Assembly: GCA_949317995.1 (NCBI GenBank)
Contig: OX439038.1
Location: 4,730,001 to 4,794,000, forward strand
Length of the DNA stretch: 64,000 nt
Direction of reading: 5' to 3'
From: Acholoe squamosa
Taxonomy: Eukaryota; Annelida; Polychaeta; Phyllodocida; Polynoidae
Made by a program: the position numbers and the translations under genes. Shown here piece by piece: positions 20,906 to 31,101 of the stretch (its first letter is position 1; each line of letters begins with the position of its first letter). Under the pieces are notes generated by a model, which ran no database searches, had not been told where the DNA came from, and was given only the letters and a program-made list of their open reading frames with translations.

Positions 20906-21815
20906 ATGGTCGTCGGGGAGACCGTGCTCAATCATACTAACCCAATCATAGGTCAGACCGCCCCTGTGACATCATCACAGACGTCACTTCCGGTGACGTC
21001 ATCAGTGGCTACGACGTCACTGGTCCTGCCTGACCATATTTACGTCGCCGCTAACAATCACGACGTATCGGTGACTAATATTGTCAACGGGAATCACGTC
21101 GGGAATGACGTACCCTGTCCCATACCCCAAGAAGTGGTCCTGGTCCCAGCGGCATTAGGCGACAGGCGTGCAGAAGATGGTGACTTAAACACCATGGGTG
21201 ACCAGGACATGGATGATGAGGGGCCATGGGGGGAGGGGGATGAATCGGAGGGCGGGGAGGAATCTGATGGATTATCGATGGTTGGATCCATCACTGACCG
21301 TCGATCCCCAACACCCAATGGTCACAGTAGACATGAGAATGGTAGACAAGGAGGGTTGGTTATTTCTGACCTTAGCGATGGTGATATTACATCAATAGAG
21401 GAGGGGGAGTATGACTTTGGGTATACAACACTACCGGGAGATATGTCCCACACTCAAACCCCGACGGCCACACCGCCCCAGCACTGTCTAGTCAGTGCGA
21501 CAGTGACAGGTTTTACAACGGAGAAGGGAAAGCGGAAACAACTCTTCCAGCAGAAACTCCAGTCACAACAACAGCAGCACCCACCCCAGCAGAGTAAGGT
21601 GCACCACCCCTCAGCAGACCATGGAGGGGAAGCGGCGACTAACGGTGGATTACCTGACATTGTGTTTATCGTGGAGCTTACCTGGTCGGACGGTCGGGTG
21701 AACGTTGTCACACGGACATATACAGACTTCTGCCGGTTACAGTATTACCTTATTAACGAGTTTGTTGACGTACCGGCCAATGAGAGCCCAGCACGACTCA
21801 ACATATACCTACCTG
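20906..21815 (+). CDS. 5' coding exon of a PX-like-domain protein
   Basis: The ATG at 20906 is preceded immediately by an in-frame TAG, so the start is well defined. The first 250 residues are Ser/Thr/Pro-rich, with an acidic run (about residues 93-120: DGDLNTMGDQDMDDEGPWGE) and a Gln/His-rich patch (LQSQQQQHPPQQ). Residues about 251-303, DIVFIVELTWSDGRVN then RTYTDFCRLQYYL, resemble the first strands of a PX domain (phosphoinositide binding). The exon ends ACCTACCTG followed by GTGAGT, leaving a phase-1 codon; the rest of the PX domain must lie on a later exon not identified here. ZCCHC2/ZCCHC14-type or sorting-nexin-like proteins are possible; I assign no symbol. ACTTCCGGTGACGTCATC at 20986-21003 is an ETS-plus-CRE-like word within the exon. 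Confidence 0.65.
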
Positions 21816-22426
21816 GTGAGTAGCCATTGAAGTTTCTGCCTTAATCCTTGAAATGTCAAAAGTGCATTAATGCATCATGCTCATTGGTCCTCATGATGCA
21901 TGGATGCATCATGCTCATTGGTCCTCATGATGCATGGATGCATCGTGCTCATTGGTCATGATGCATTGATGCATCATGCTCATTGGTCCTCATGATGCAT
22001 GGATGCATCATGCTCATTGGTCCTCATGATGCATGGATGCATCATGCTCATTGGTCCTCATGATGCATGGATGCATCATGCTCATTGGTCCTCATGATGC
22101 ATGGATGCATCATGCTCATTGGTCCTCATGATGCATGGATGCATCGTGCTCATTGGTCCTCATGATGCATTGATGCATCATGCTCATTGGTCCTCATGAT
22201 GCATGGATGCATCATGCTCATTGGTCCTCATGATGCATGGATGCATCATGCTCATTGGTCCTCATGATGCATGGATGCATCATGCTCATTGGTCCTCATG
22301 ATGCATGGATGCATCATGCTCAATGGTCCTCATGATGCATGGATGCATCATGCCCATCGGTCCTCATGATGCATGAATGCAGCCCTGGTGAGTAACTCAC
22401 CAGGGCTGCATTCAAAGTCGGGGTCT
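21816..22426 (+). repeat. 34-bp tandem expansion of the TPM core
   Basis: After the splice donor and a TTAA (21841), the unit GCATCATGCTCATTGGTCCT + CATGATGCATGGAT is repeated about 15 times. It then runs into TGCAGCCCTGGTGAGTAACT, TPM hairpin 1. The unit is the left arm of TPM, so the array arose by amplification inside an element. It lies at the start of the intron. Confidence 0.85.
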
Positions 22427-23084
22427 AACTGACTACCTGATTTTTCATCCCCCGTTTGATTAATGTCTTAGGATGATGAAGATATATCGTAGAATGACAC
22501 AAAGATTTTCGCCAAACTCATGACAAATTTACCAATCGCTTTACGGTCTAAAAAAGATTGTATAAACCAGCATTTTATTTCAGCAAGACTTCTTACAATC
22601 TAGAATATCAGCATTACGCACAGGATACTCATCTTTTGACATGGGTGGGTACTATGTAATGAAAGTTTTTTTATTATATGTTATTGAAGTAAGTTAAGTC
22701 CAACCATCAGAGCATATACAAGTCATGAAACTTTCTCTACAAGTCGATTCAAATGTCAGTGGATTTTATCAATATCAGAGAAGAATGGTCACTGGAGGAA
22801 TAGTATGACGGTTGGCCAAATTCTATTTTGTTGGGTATAGGTGACCTTGCAGACATAGCTATATTGCTCAATTCATCGGGAGCTCACAGGCTTACAAAAC
22901 CTTCGATCAGCACCGGTATATTTAGCCATAGATATAAACTACATAATGTTCCTGATTTAGCCGACATTCATACCACCATCAATTGCGAGCCGTACCAGAG
23001 GCATATATAGAGTGATTCTATATGACCTCTCCATACCGTAATGGTCTGGTAAAGTGCAGAGGTCGCAACAAGAGCGCAGATCTC
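22427..23084. other. No gene seen (putative intron)
   Basis: AT-rich sequence without coding signals. Presumed intron of the PX-domain gene if the exon at 20906 is real. Confidence 0.4.
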
Positions 23085-23210
23085 AAATAAATAGATAGAA
23101 CTAAACGACCATGGTGTACGAGGTGGCCGATCCACCACGAGGGGGGAGACCACCCCCCGAGGGGTGGATCGGCCACCGAGGACACCAGGGGAGTTTAGTT
23201 CTATATTTAT
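23085..23210. repeat. Near-perfect 126-bp foldback hairpin
   Basis: The left arm ATAAATAGATAGAACTAAAC continues to GGTGGCCGATCCACC. The right arm GGTGGATCGGCCACC continues to GTTTAGTTCTATATTTAT. Arms are about 55 bp with a few mismatches; the loop is a short purine/C-run. GGATCGGCC words recur at 23330-23390, hinting at a larger parent repeat. Confidence 0.75.
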
Positions 23211-23449
23211 TTTATGTTTTTAGAGGGTTTAAATAAGGAAAAATTATCAAAATCTGGTACTGTAGTTCCCCGTACAAGCGCCGGTCTGCCATTTTGAATG
23301 TTTACATGCACCCAGAACGAGACTGCAGTGGGGGATCGGCCGCTGTGGTGGATCGGCACACATTACGCCACTGGGGGTGTGCGGATCGGCCCTGCAACGC
23401 TATCTCTATGGGAAGAAGTTATTCACATAAAATAAACACTGGGGGCTCA

Positions 23450-24050
23450 GGGTCATTGAACACAATCTGAAGCACTTAACCAGTATTCAAATAAGTGCCT
23501 GTCTTAAATGAGGACCCGGGTATAGAAGTATCAGGATTAATTAGCGCCCGGGCGGTTTAACAGACAACTACATTAAAGTAAAATTTCTCGTATAAGCCGC
23601 GGCTAGCGTCAGAACCCAAATAAAACCTTATAGCAGCTGCCCATAGTCAGGGTGAGACTTATATGAGGGTATTTGACATTATAGAACAGCATTAAACTGC
23701 CAGTTTTCAAGCCCCAGGTGAGGCTTATAAGGGGGTCTAGATGGGGGGTCCCCATGTCACATGTCGATTTTAAGAAAAGGCAATGTCACATGTCATTAAA
23801 TTTCTATTTTCTCATGTATTTGTCACTAAGATCCATGTCACATGTCGATTTTAAGATAAGGCCATGTCTCTTGTCAGTAACTTTTTACTCCTCCATGTCC
23901 TTGTCACGTAGCTCCATGTCAAATGTCGAATTTAAGAAATTGCCATGTCACCCTGTCGAATTTAGGGGTCTAGACCCATTTATAAGTTTATCCCATACTA
24001 AGGGTGCTGCTTATATACGAGGGTATGGCTTATTTCAATGAATTTACGGT
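23450..24050. repeat. Dispersed repeat: TATAAG-type segments plus degenerate CATGTCGATTTTAAG tandem
   Basis: At 23745-23965 a degenerate unit of about 75 bp recurs three times, each with ATGTCACATGTCGATTTTAA or a close relative. It is flanked by segments with TTATATGAGGG and CTTATAAGGGG. The CATGTCGAATTTAAG theme recurs at 35585-35770 and 60575-60730, and the TATAAG theme at 49785-50230 and 62640-63250. Confidence 0.5.
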
Positions 24051-24489
24051 AGAAGCCCCATGGCTGAGACCAGGCCCTACTTCTGTATGTATTACAAACA
24101 GTCAATCCCTTCTTCTGATCCACTTGTGACGTCACAGAGATGAAGGCAGGCCACGTGACCCCTGACCTTTGGTCGGGGAGGCAGTTCGTTGCAGCGGGTA
24201 TTTGCGGCCGGCCCCACATATCACCAATATTGACCCACTTCCGGTCGGTACACAAACATCATCAATCTCCCAGCACAGTCTGTACAAGTTACACTGTACC
24301 ACCATGGCTGTAAATCTTAGAGACTCTGATTGAAGAATCATATAAGACGTTGGTGGTTTATAAGTCTGTGGGTCAATAATCAATAATGATGTGATTATTG
24401 AGAGATATGGACTTGACCTTATCTACAATCTGAGTATGTTATCAACAGGAAATAAAGTAAATCCTGTGTTGAGGCTTATGCCACCAGCA

Positions 24490-24735
24490 TTAACCCTTTA
24501 AGGGCTGCTAATGCATCATGCCCATTGGTCGTCATGATGCATGACTGTAGCCCTGGTGAGAAACTCATCATGCAGGGCTACATTCATGCATCATGCCAGT
24601 CCTACAGGGTTGAAACACTCCGAGAGGGCTGGTATGATGCACCAATGAAGTTCCGGTGAGCGGACTCACCAGCACTTGCATCATACCGACCAATGGCATG
24701 ACGCACCCCTGTATCAGCACCCCTTAAAGGGTTAA
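24490..24735 (+). mobile_element. TPM palindromic MITE, full-length reference copy (246 bp)
   Basis: TTAACCCTTTAAGGGC at the left and CCCTTAAAGGGTTAA at the right are inverted repeats flanked by TTAA. The next inward words GCCCATTGGTCGTCATGATG (left) and GACCAATGGCATGACGCA (right) extend the symmetry. Hairpin 1 is centred near 24564 and hairpin 2 near 24664 (arm CACCAATGAAGTTCCGGTGA). No ORF. This copy best defines the family. Confidence 0.8.
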
Positions 24736-24879
24736 ATCCTTATCCTAATCCCAATATGAAATCAGCTCCTCTAATCCATGGCTTGATCAACAGGTTGGCT
24801 GTTTGCTGATCTGGAGGAATTTGCAAACATTCCTCTGTGCTGGTGGCCCTTAACAGACCCCTAATCCATTAGCCAGTAT

Positions 24880-24945
24880 ACCCTTTGAGCGCATGATGCA
24901 CTAATGAAGTGCTGGCGAGTTACTCGCCAGGGCTACATTGATATG
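24880..24945 (+). mobile_element. TPM fragment
   Basis: It holds GCATGATGCACTAATGAAGT, GCTGGCGAGTTACTCGCCAG and GGCTACATTGAT, a short fusion of hairpin 2 and hairpin 1 arms, suggesting internal deletion between the two palindromes. Confidence 0.6.
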
Positions 24946-25514
24946 TATACATGACATTTAGAAATTAAAGAACCTGCATCAAAGCATTTCAAATGAATCA
25001 TATATAATGATGGTAAATTCTATTATCATCTAAACTCAGCCTGATTCCAAGGGCTTACTGCCTGGTAAGTGATCGTGATGTCATATGTAGCATGATATTC
25101 AACTTTCAGTAAGCAAAGTTAAATACAGTCATGGTTACTACTCCAAGTAAGTACCTTTCATAACACACTATATAAAATAGAACAGAATGTCTAGAATAAC
25201 TACGAGTTCAGGCCATACTAAAGTGCCATTTGATTTATAAAAATCTTTCCATTTCTCTTCCTTGAAGGAGACTAACACAATTTCACTCCACTTCAAACCC
25301 CGGCTTCAAACACACTGACACACGCAGTGCTGTGGGTAGTATATATTCCTGGCTATCTCCCAATTATAATGTTGGCACCAGTTGTCTACAATTACATCGT
25401 CGTATGAAGGCTTTATTAGGAATTTATCGTGCATACAATCTACCGGTTAAACAGATTGGAATACATTACTAAACTCTTTAACTCGAAATGAGCTATCGGT
25501 GGTAAATAAATAAT

Positions 25515-25681
25515 GCCGGTGGGTTACTCGCTAGTGCTGGATATATGCATGATTGATACATACAAATTAGGTAGGAGCGAGTTACTCGCCCGGCACAGCA
25601 TTGGTGCATCATGATGATGGATGACCATGATGCAGTAAGGCACGATGCATTAAGGCATCGTGCTGTCTTGAAAGGGTTAGA
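25515..25681 (-). mobile_element. TPM fragment, reverse orientation
   Basis: GGTGGGTTACTCGCTAGTGC and GCGAGTTACTCGCCCGGC represent hairpin arms, followed by GCATTGGTGCATCATGATGA and the terminus CTTGAAAGGGTTAG. Confidence 0.55.
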
Positions 25682-25799
25682 TGATGTGAAGATCCTGTTA
25701 GGTTCTGCTCCCATTCACAGGCTTTAATTTAAGCCCTTATAGCCAACGCCATGCTTTAATGCAGTTTGCCTTTTTGTAACCTTAACTTAACAAAGTCGA

Positions 25800-25961
25800 C
25801 TCATGCACTTCATTGGTGCATCATGCCAATGCCCTTGGAGTATATCAACCCTGTAGGGTCGGCATGATGCATGAAGGCAGCCCTGACGGGTTACTCGCCA
25901 GGGCTACATTCATGCATCATGACCACCAATCAGCATGATGCATGAACCTTGAAGGGTTAAC
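25800..25961 (-). mobile_element. TPM fragment, reverse orientation, right end present
   Basis: It starts within hairpin 2 (CACTTCATTGGTGCATCATG), has GTAGGGTCGGCATGATGCAT, a full hairpin 1 (GCAGCCCTGACGGGTTACTC then GCCAGGGCTACATTCATGCA) and the terminus CCTTGAAGGGTTAA. Confidence 0.7.
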
Positions 25962-25985
25962 AGGATCGTCCCATTTGGTTAAACA

Positions 25986-26285
25986 CACTGCAGAAAAGGT
26001 GTTTAAAGATACACACCAAATTTTCTCAACACCAATATTAAAACATCTAAACACTTGAAGTGTTTAGGTGTTTATCTTTTAAATACTTATTCTCAAACAC
26101 CTAAACACTGAAGTGTTTAAGTGTTTAGCATTTAAACACTTGGTTAAACACTTCCTAGTTAAACACGCTTAAAATTAAACGTGTTTAACACTTAAGTGTT
26201 GAGAAAAGTGGGACAAATAAGTGTTTAACCAAGTGTTTAACTTCTAAACACTGGTGTTTAATCCCTAAACACTGTTTGTACAGTG
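25986..26285. mobile_element. 300-bp MITE packed with TAAACAC/GTGTTTA words
   Basis: The ends CACTGCAGAAAAGGTGTTTA and the inverted CACTGTACAAACAGTGTTTA are related terminal repeats. Between them the words TAAACAC, GTGTTTA and their variants occur more than 15 times in both orientations (for example TAAACACTTGAAGTGTTTAG), so almost any part can pair with another. Confidence 0.65.
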
Positions 26286-26504
26286 CAGGTCTGAATGAGA
26301 CCAGAACTAATTCCCATTACCGTTTTACACAGTTGGCACCTGCTGCCATAAAGTACATATAGAGCAGCTTTATATTACATAATATTACATATATTACAGG
26401 GGGCTCTACAACTAAACATACTGTACATAGCAAATCACGTTACAGGCCCAGTAATAGGATGTGTTTAGCATGTATAGTGCCACATGGTGGTTCTAATTGG
26501 TTCT

Positions 26505-26605
26505 TAATATCATGCCGATGAGTAACTCGCACTGTTGGTCCTTTAACAGTGTATTGAAGATTCCATATCCATGCAGCCCCGGCGAGTTATTCGCCAGGGC
26601 TGCAA
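26505..26605. mobile_element. TPM fragment, rearranged
   Basis: It contains ATCATGCCGATGAGTAACTC and CAGCCCCGGCGAGTTATTCG + CCAGGGCTGCA, i.e. hairpin 1, with both termini missing. Confidence 0.5.
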
Positions 26606-26860
26606 ATACCAAATACCTACTTTTCCCTCTTGAACAAGCCTTTAAAAGATTTATAGAGCGCTGCAGGCCTATTAATGTAAAACATGACTCTGGCAGGGTC
26701 GATTCCCGGGGGTCGATTGGACCAGACTGGCTTATCGCTACTCATAGGATTAACAGATAAAACATAAACAGCGTTCACGATAATAATTCATAGCGGAGTG
26801 GGGACTCCCTGCACAGAAGGCTTGATCCTGTAGGGGCTGCAATGGACATTCATACACCGT

Positions 26861-27113
26861 ACTCAAGATGCACCAATGAAGGAAAGACAAGTGTGCGCAT
26901 CAACACTTCATTGGTGCATCATGCCATCTCTCTAGGAGTGTATCAAGATGCACCAATGAAGGAAAGACAAGTGTGCGCATCAACACTTCATTGGTGCATC
27001 ATGCCATCTCTCTAGGAGTGTATCAAGATGCACCAATGAAGGAAAGACAAGTGTGCGCATCAACACTTCATTGGTGCATCATGCCGTCTCTCCAGGAGTG
27101 TAACAGCCCCTTA
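26861..27113 (+). repeat. 80-bp tandem triplication of TPM hairpin 2
   Basis: Three copies at 26861, 26941 and 27021 with 80-bp spacing. Each has CAAGATGCACCAATGAAGGA, a GACAAGTGTGCGCATCAACA centre and CTTCATTGGTGCATCATGCC, i.e. a modified hairpin 2. The block ends CAGCCCCTTA, a TPM terminus broken by the MITE at 27114. Confidence 0.85.
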
Positions 27114-27434
27114 GGGAGTGATCATTTTTTAACAACAGGGGGGGGGGGGCTGGTGGGTTTGAGGGGGGGTCAGAATTTGTTCAACCCCTTGACCAAGGGG
27201 GTCGGAATCTTTTCAACCCCTCTGATGGGGGGGTCAAAATAATTTCACCTGTTTTCAGTGGAAAACCCCGCGCGTTACTATAGGGTAAAAGTGCATGTCC
27301 GCGCATGATTTTTGGCCCTTATGGGGGGTCAAAAAAATTTAACCCCATCAAGGGGGGGTCGGAATTTTTTTTCGCGCATCTGCATGCAAACCCACCAGCC
27401 CCCCCCCCCCTGTTGTTAAAAAATGACCACTCCC
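27114..27434. mobile_element. Harbinger-like MITE, copy B
   Basis: Same ends as copy A (GGGAGTGATCATTTTTTAAC; right end complement with TGACCACTCCC), the same GGGGGGTCAAAAAAATTT modules and a CAGTGGAAAACC centre. Flanked by TTA (27111-27113) and TTT (27435-27437), fitting a TWA duplication. As with copy A it sits exactly in the CCCTTA of a TPM right terminus. Confidence 0.7.
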
Positions 27435-27857
27435 TTTGGGTCACCAGTGCCAGGGTACATTCATGTATATCATGACGACCTATGCGTAGGCACTTGCATA
27501 AACCACTGCCGCGCCCGCACTGCGTGTAGCGCCGTTACTGTTATCAAAACAACTTTCCATGCTGCTACAGTACAAGCAACAGTTAATAGGGGCTGGAGGG
27601 CTTAATATTTGGGCTAGAATAAAAGTTAATATACCAAATTGAAGCTTAGAATTAGGCGATTACAATGAGAGGTGTATATTTGATATCCATAGAATATTTC
27701 TGTATGGTCATGGTTTTTGAATTTATTTTTTATTTTAAAATGACCAAAATTAAGAGAAAAAAAAAGGTTCGCCAAAGTTCACCTACATAGTTGTGTTCCT
27801 GTAATAATTGACCTACTCTTCTAGGTCAGATTTATTCAGAAATGGACATATACTTCT

Positions 27858-28503
27858 AGGTCAAAGGTCAATGTACACAAACACATTGACTTTTGACAAA
27901 GACATTTATTAGTCCAGACCCTAGTGAAGAAGTACCTTTCCCTGGTAATCCGCATTTCGACTTGCCTTATTTCAACTAGGTTGACCTATTTATAAATTGA
28001 CCTTATTTTACTAGGTCAAAGGTCAATACACACAAACTTGATAGGTATCAAAATATGTACCTCTTGCTGCTGGTGCTTCATGCAAAAAATTCAGTGTTAT
28101 ATCTGCAATTTCCTATGAATTGCGAGAAAACAATGTGATTAATTAGGTCATGCATGGATTAATCAGGTCAAAGGTCAAATTTAAGGTCAAGATATATAAC
28201 ATGCATGAGAATTCTGATAAATGATAATACATTAGGGAGCATACAGATTCTCATCTCAACAGGTCCATTGTGTTCAGGTACTTAGCTATGTTTTGGCTTC
28301 AAACCCTGACCTTGAAGGTCAAAGGTCAATTATAGGTTCATGGAGGTTGACCTTAATATCATACATCATCATTTATCAGTAGGATAAATGTTAATTCTGA
28401 TGGCAAGTACACAAATTATGAGAAACCTCTGGTAGTTATCATAGTTTGACAAATTGACATAGTTAATTAGGTCAAAGGTCAATCATAAGTAGGTCACAGG
28501 TCA
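27858..28503 (+). promoter_or_regulatory. Cluster of six DR1 nuclear-receptor-type motifs
   Basis: AGGTCA-A-AGGTCA is found at 27858, 28013, 28165, 28316 and 28469, and AGGTCA-C-AGGTCA at 28491. Spacing is about 150 bp for the first five. Single TGACCT/AGGTCA half-sites lie between them. DR1 elements are bound by RXR, HNF4 and PPAR-type receptors. The regular spacing and shared flanks (AATTAGGTCA, GGTCAAT) suggest a decayed tandem repeat rather than a designed enhancer; binding is untested. Confidence 0.5.
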
Positions 28504-29234
28504 AATGGGCATGGAGGAACAAGGGCACGATATCTGAATAATATATACTGAAAATTTCATGCAAAAATATGAATTATTGACTGAGTTATGTTAAAAAAAC
28601 CTCTTTCCTCTGTCTATTCTGGCCCTATCTGGATTCCATTTTGATAACAGTCCTCTTATCAGCTTAACCATTGTGTCAATGGGAATCGAGTGTCCATCAA
28701 TTTTGGATCTTAGATTAAGATTGCTCGGGAACTATATACAGTAGAAAGACAATCTAAACAGATCTGAAAAGCTGGCAACGAGCTCTACAGGACAGGGCCC
28801 ATAATCAAATGTTTCAAACAATTAAAAAAATTTATGCAAGTCCCTACTGAAAGTTGAAAGGCTATGGACATTATGCATTAATGCATTATCGGTCCTTTTA
28901 AAGTAATAACAGTGGTTGGCAGTAGGAATCCATTTGGACGTATTAACGCCGTTAATGTGTCATGGAGACCAATGCAGCTTAATTAGAACTGACATTTTGA
29001 GCAATTTCAATATCAACTCCACGTTTTTCTTCAAAGTGCATGTAAATTAATCACATGCCGCCGCACTGGTTTCAATCTCAGATATTACTTTGAGTTTGAA
29101 GCATCCTCAAATTTGTCCATTAATTGAAAATAAAGTGCTTTTGCATATTACAATACATTCATCATTATAGGAAAGTACTGTACCCCAGCTCCCCTGTAAT
29201 CACGCAGACCGCCGGGTGCAGACCCTATCTGTCT

Positions 29235-29325
29235 GATACCCTCCTGGAGGCTCGTCATGATGCACCAATGAAGTGCTGTTGAGCAGATTCGCCAGCACTT
29301 CATTGGAGCATCATGGCAGCCAATG
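29235..29325 (+). mobile_element. TPM hairpin 2
   Basis: GGCTCGTCATGATGCACCAA with TGAAGTGCTGTTGAG pairs with CGCCAGCACTTCATTGGAGC + ATCATGGC, followed by CAATGGG. The termini are not preserved. Confidence 0.65.
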
Positions 29326-29562
29326 GGAGATTTCCTAATCCTTTCATCCCTGTATATCTGTAACTCTGCATTACTGGTATTTATATGGTTTATCCTAAAT
29401 ACATTTTAAGGGATTATTATAAATACAGTCAGTACCTGTAGTGTTGACATCAGTCTAACAGCCCATGGTCACCTCAGGTCACGATTCTAGTCAATATGCG
29501 TGATATTGAGGTGTAGTAGTGTTACATGTCTACATGTACCCCTGCAGCTACAGCGTACCGTG

Positions 29563-29566
<4 letters not shown>

Positions 29567-29635
<69 letters not shown>
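29567..29635. repeat. (TA)n microsatellite
   Basis: About 34 TA units without interruption. The YIYIYI-type ORFs crossing it on both strands are artefacts. Confidence 0.95.
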
Positions 29636-29637
<2 letters not shown>

Positions 29638-29644
29638 TACAGGA

Positions 29645-30095
29645 AGGAAGGCCAATGCAGGAGTGCATCATGCCCATTGGTTGGCATGATGCACCAATGA
29701 AGTGCTGGGGTCGTCATGATGCACCAATGAAGTGCTGGCGGGCAGACTCGCCAGCACTTCATTGGAGCATCATGCCGGCCCTCTGGAAGTGTAGGGGTCG
29801 TCATGATGCATGGTCGCATTTCTGGCGAGTTACTCACAAGGGCTTGAAATGGGCGAACCTTTAAGGAAGGCATGATGCCTAACAATTCATGCTCCATTGT
29901 TGTCATGATGCACCAATGCAGTACTGGTGAGTCTACTCACCAGTACTGCATTGGTGCATCATGACATGCCATAGGGAGTTGGCATGATGCGTGAATGCAG
30001 CACCAGTCAATAACTCACCATGACTACATCCATAAATCATGATTACAATAGGTTATATTGATTCAAACCACAAAACCGTCCTTAAAGGGTTATTG
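29645..30095. mobile_element. Cluster of TPM copies or fused TPM hairpins
   Basis: At least four hairpin units follow in a row: hairpin 2 at about 29712-29772, a partial hairpin 1 at 29805-29850, hairpin 2 at 29904-29964 (TGCACCAATGCAGTACTGGT, then the inverted ACCAGTACTGCATTGGTGCA), and a partial hairpin 1 at 29977-30045. It ends near CCTTAAAGGGTTA (30082-30094). A compound of several elements or an internal duplication. Confidence 0.7.
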
Positions 30096-30277
30096 ATACA
30101 ACATATAGGGGAGAGGGAGGGGCAGGGGAAGTATTTCCTGTCATTAATTGTTTTGTAAACATTAGACTGACATTTTCCCACACAAAATCGGAAAGCTTGA
30201 TCGACATTTAGATTTAAACAGTGGGTGACCTAACGTTATGGTATTGGGAGCTCAGTTCTAAACCTTGAACCCACTGA

Positions 30278-30438
30278 CAGGGGCGTGGGAAGCAGTTTCA
30301 GAATGGGTGGGACCAGGGGGGTTTTCTGCAATTTTTGACCTCCCTTTGCTTGACCTTTTAGTTTTGACCTTCTGAGGAGTTGGTCAAAAGTGGGGGGGGG
30401 GACATGTCCCCCCTGACCCCCTGCTTTCCACGCCCTTG
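30278..30438. mobile_element. MITE with CAGGGGCGTGGGAAGC ends
   Basis: The left end CAGGGGCGTGGGAAGC and inverted right end CAAGGGCGTGGAAAGC are 16-bp terminal repeats with two mismatches. Internal TTTTGACCT / GGTCAAAAG words pair across the centre. ACTGA and ACTAA flank it, a weak 5-bp duplication. Confidence 0.6.
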
Positions 30439-30439
30439 A

Positions 30440-30745
30440 CTAATGTATTGATGCATCATGCCCATTGGTCGTCATGATGCACCAATAAAGTGCTGGGAAG
30501 TCTGCTTGCCACCAATTCATTGGAGCATCATGCTGACCCGCTGGGAGTTGCCTGACCCCATATCGGGTCATCATGATGCATGGATGTAGACCTGGCAAGT
30601 TACTCACCAGGCCTGCATTTATGCATCTTGACGACCAATGGGTATGATGCAATAATGCAGCCATGGTGAGTTACTCACAAGGCCTGCATTCGTGCATCAT
30701 AAACACCAACGGGCATGATGCATAAATGCACCATCAACCTTTATA
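30440..30745. mobile_element. TPM-derived compound repeat
   Basis: It contains GCATCATGCCCATTGGTCGT, a worn hairpin 2 (CACCAATAAAGTGCTGGGAA...CCACCAATTCATTGGAGC), hairpin 1 (GCATGGATGTAGACCTGGCA, then ACCAGGCCTGCATTTATGCA) and a second partial hairpin 1. Confidence 0.65.
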
Positions 30746-30747
30746 AC

Positions 30748-31066
30748 AGTGCTGGGCAAAGCCAGAGTGCATTATCCTGAATGCTGCATTCTGATTGGCT
30801 GATTGACCATGCATTATCTAGATGGATAATGTACTCCCAGCACAGGAGGTCAACTTCATCTCACAATTAGACTTCAGAATTGATATTCATATGTTGTCAG
30901 GTGGCTGATGGGTTATTTTTCTGTGTTATAACGGGAATAATGCACTTGGGTCATGGCTGCTGTCATGCTCTAGACTGTATTGAGACATCTCGGGGCCTAT
31001 AAGGCCGCTCGATGTCTCAATACAGTCTAGAGCACTCCCACAGCCATGCCCCGTGCATTATTCCCT
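30748..31066 (+). repeat. 320-bp dispersed repeat with internal palindrome, copy A
   Basis: It starts near AACAGTGCTGGGCAAAGCCA and ends GTGCATTATTCCC. It contains a 25-bp-arm palindrome (CTAGACTGTATTGAGACATC and its complement around 31000). ATTATCC/GGATAAT and GGGAATAATGCAC words occur at both ends. A second copy in opposite orientation is at 55256-55563 and a scrap at about 50381-50426. Confidence 0.75.
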
Positions 31067-31101
31067 AACTGAATGATTTTAAAAAGCCTTAACCCTTAAT
31101 T

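Noticed and set aside
29487..29906. ORFs with IYIYIY runs (also 44185-44561)
   Set aside because: (TA)n microsatellites translated; flanks are TPM hairpins or random sequence.
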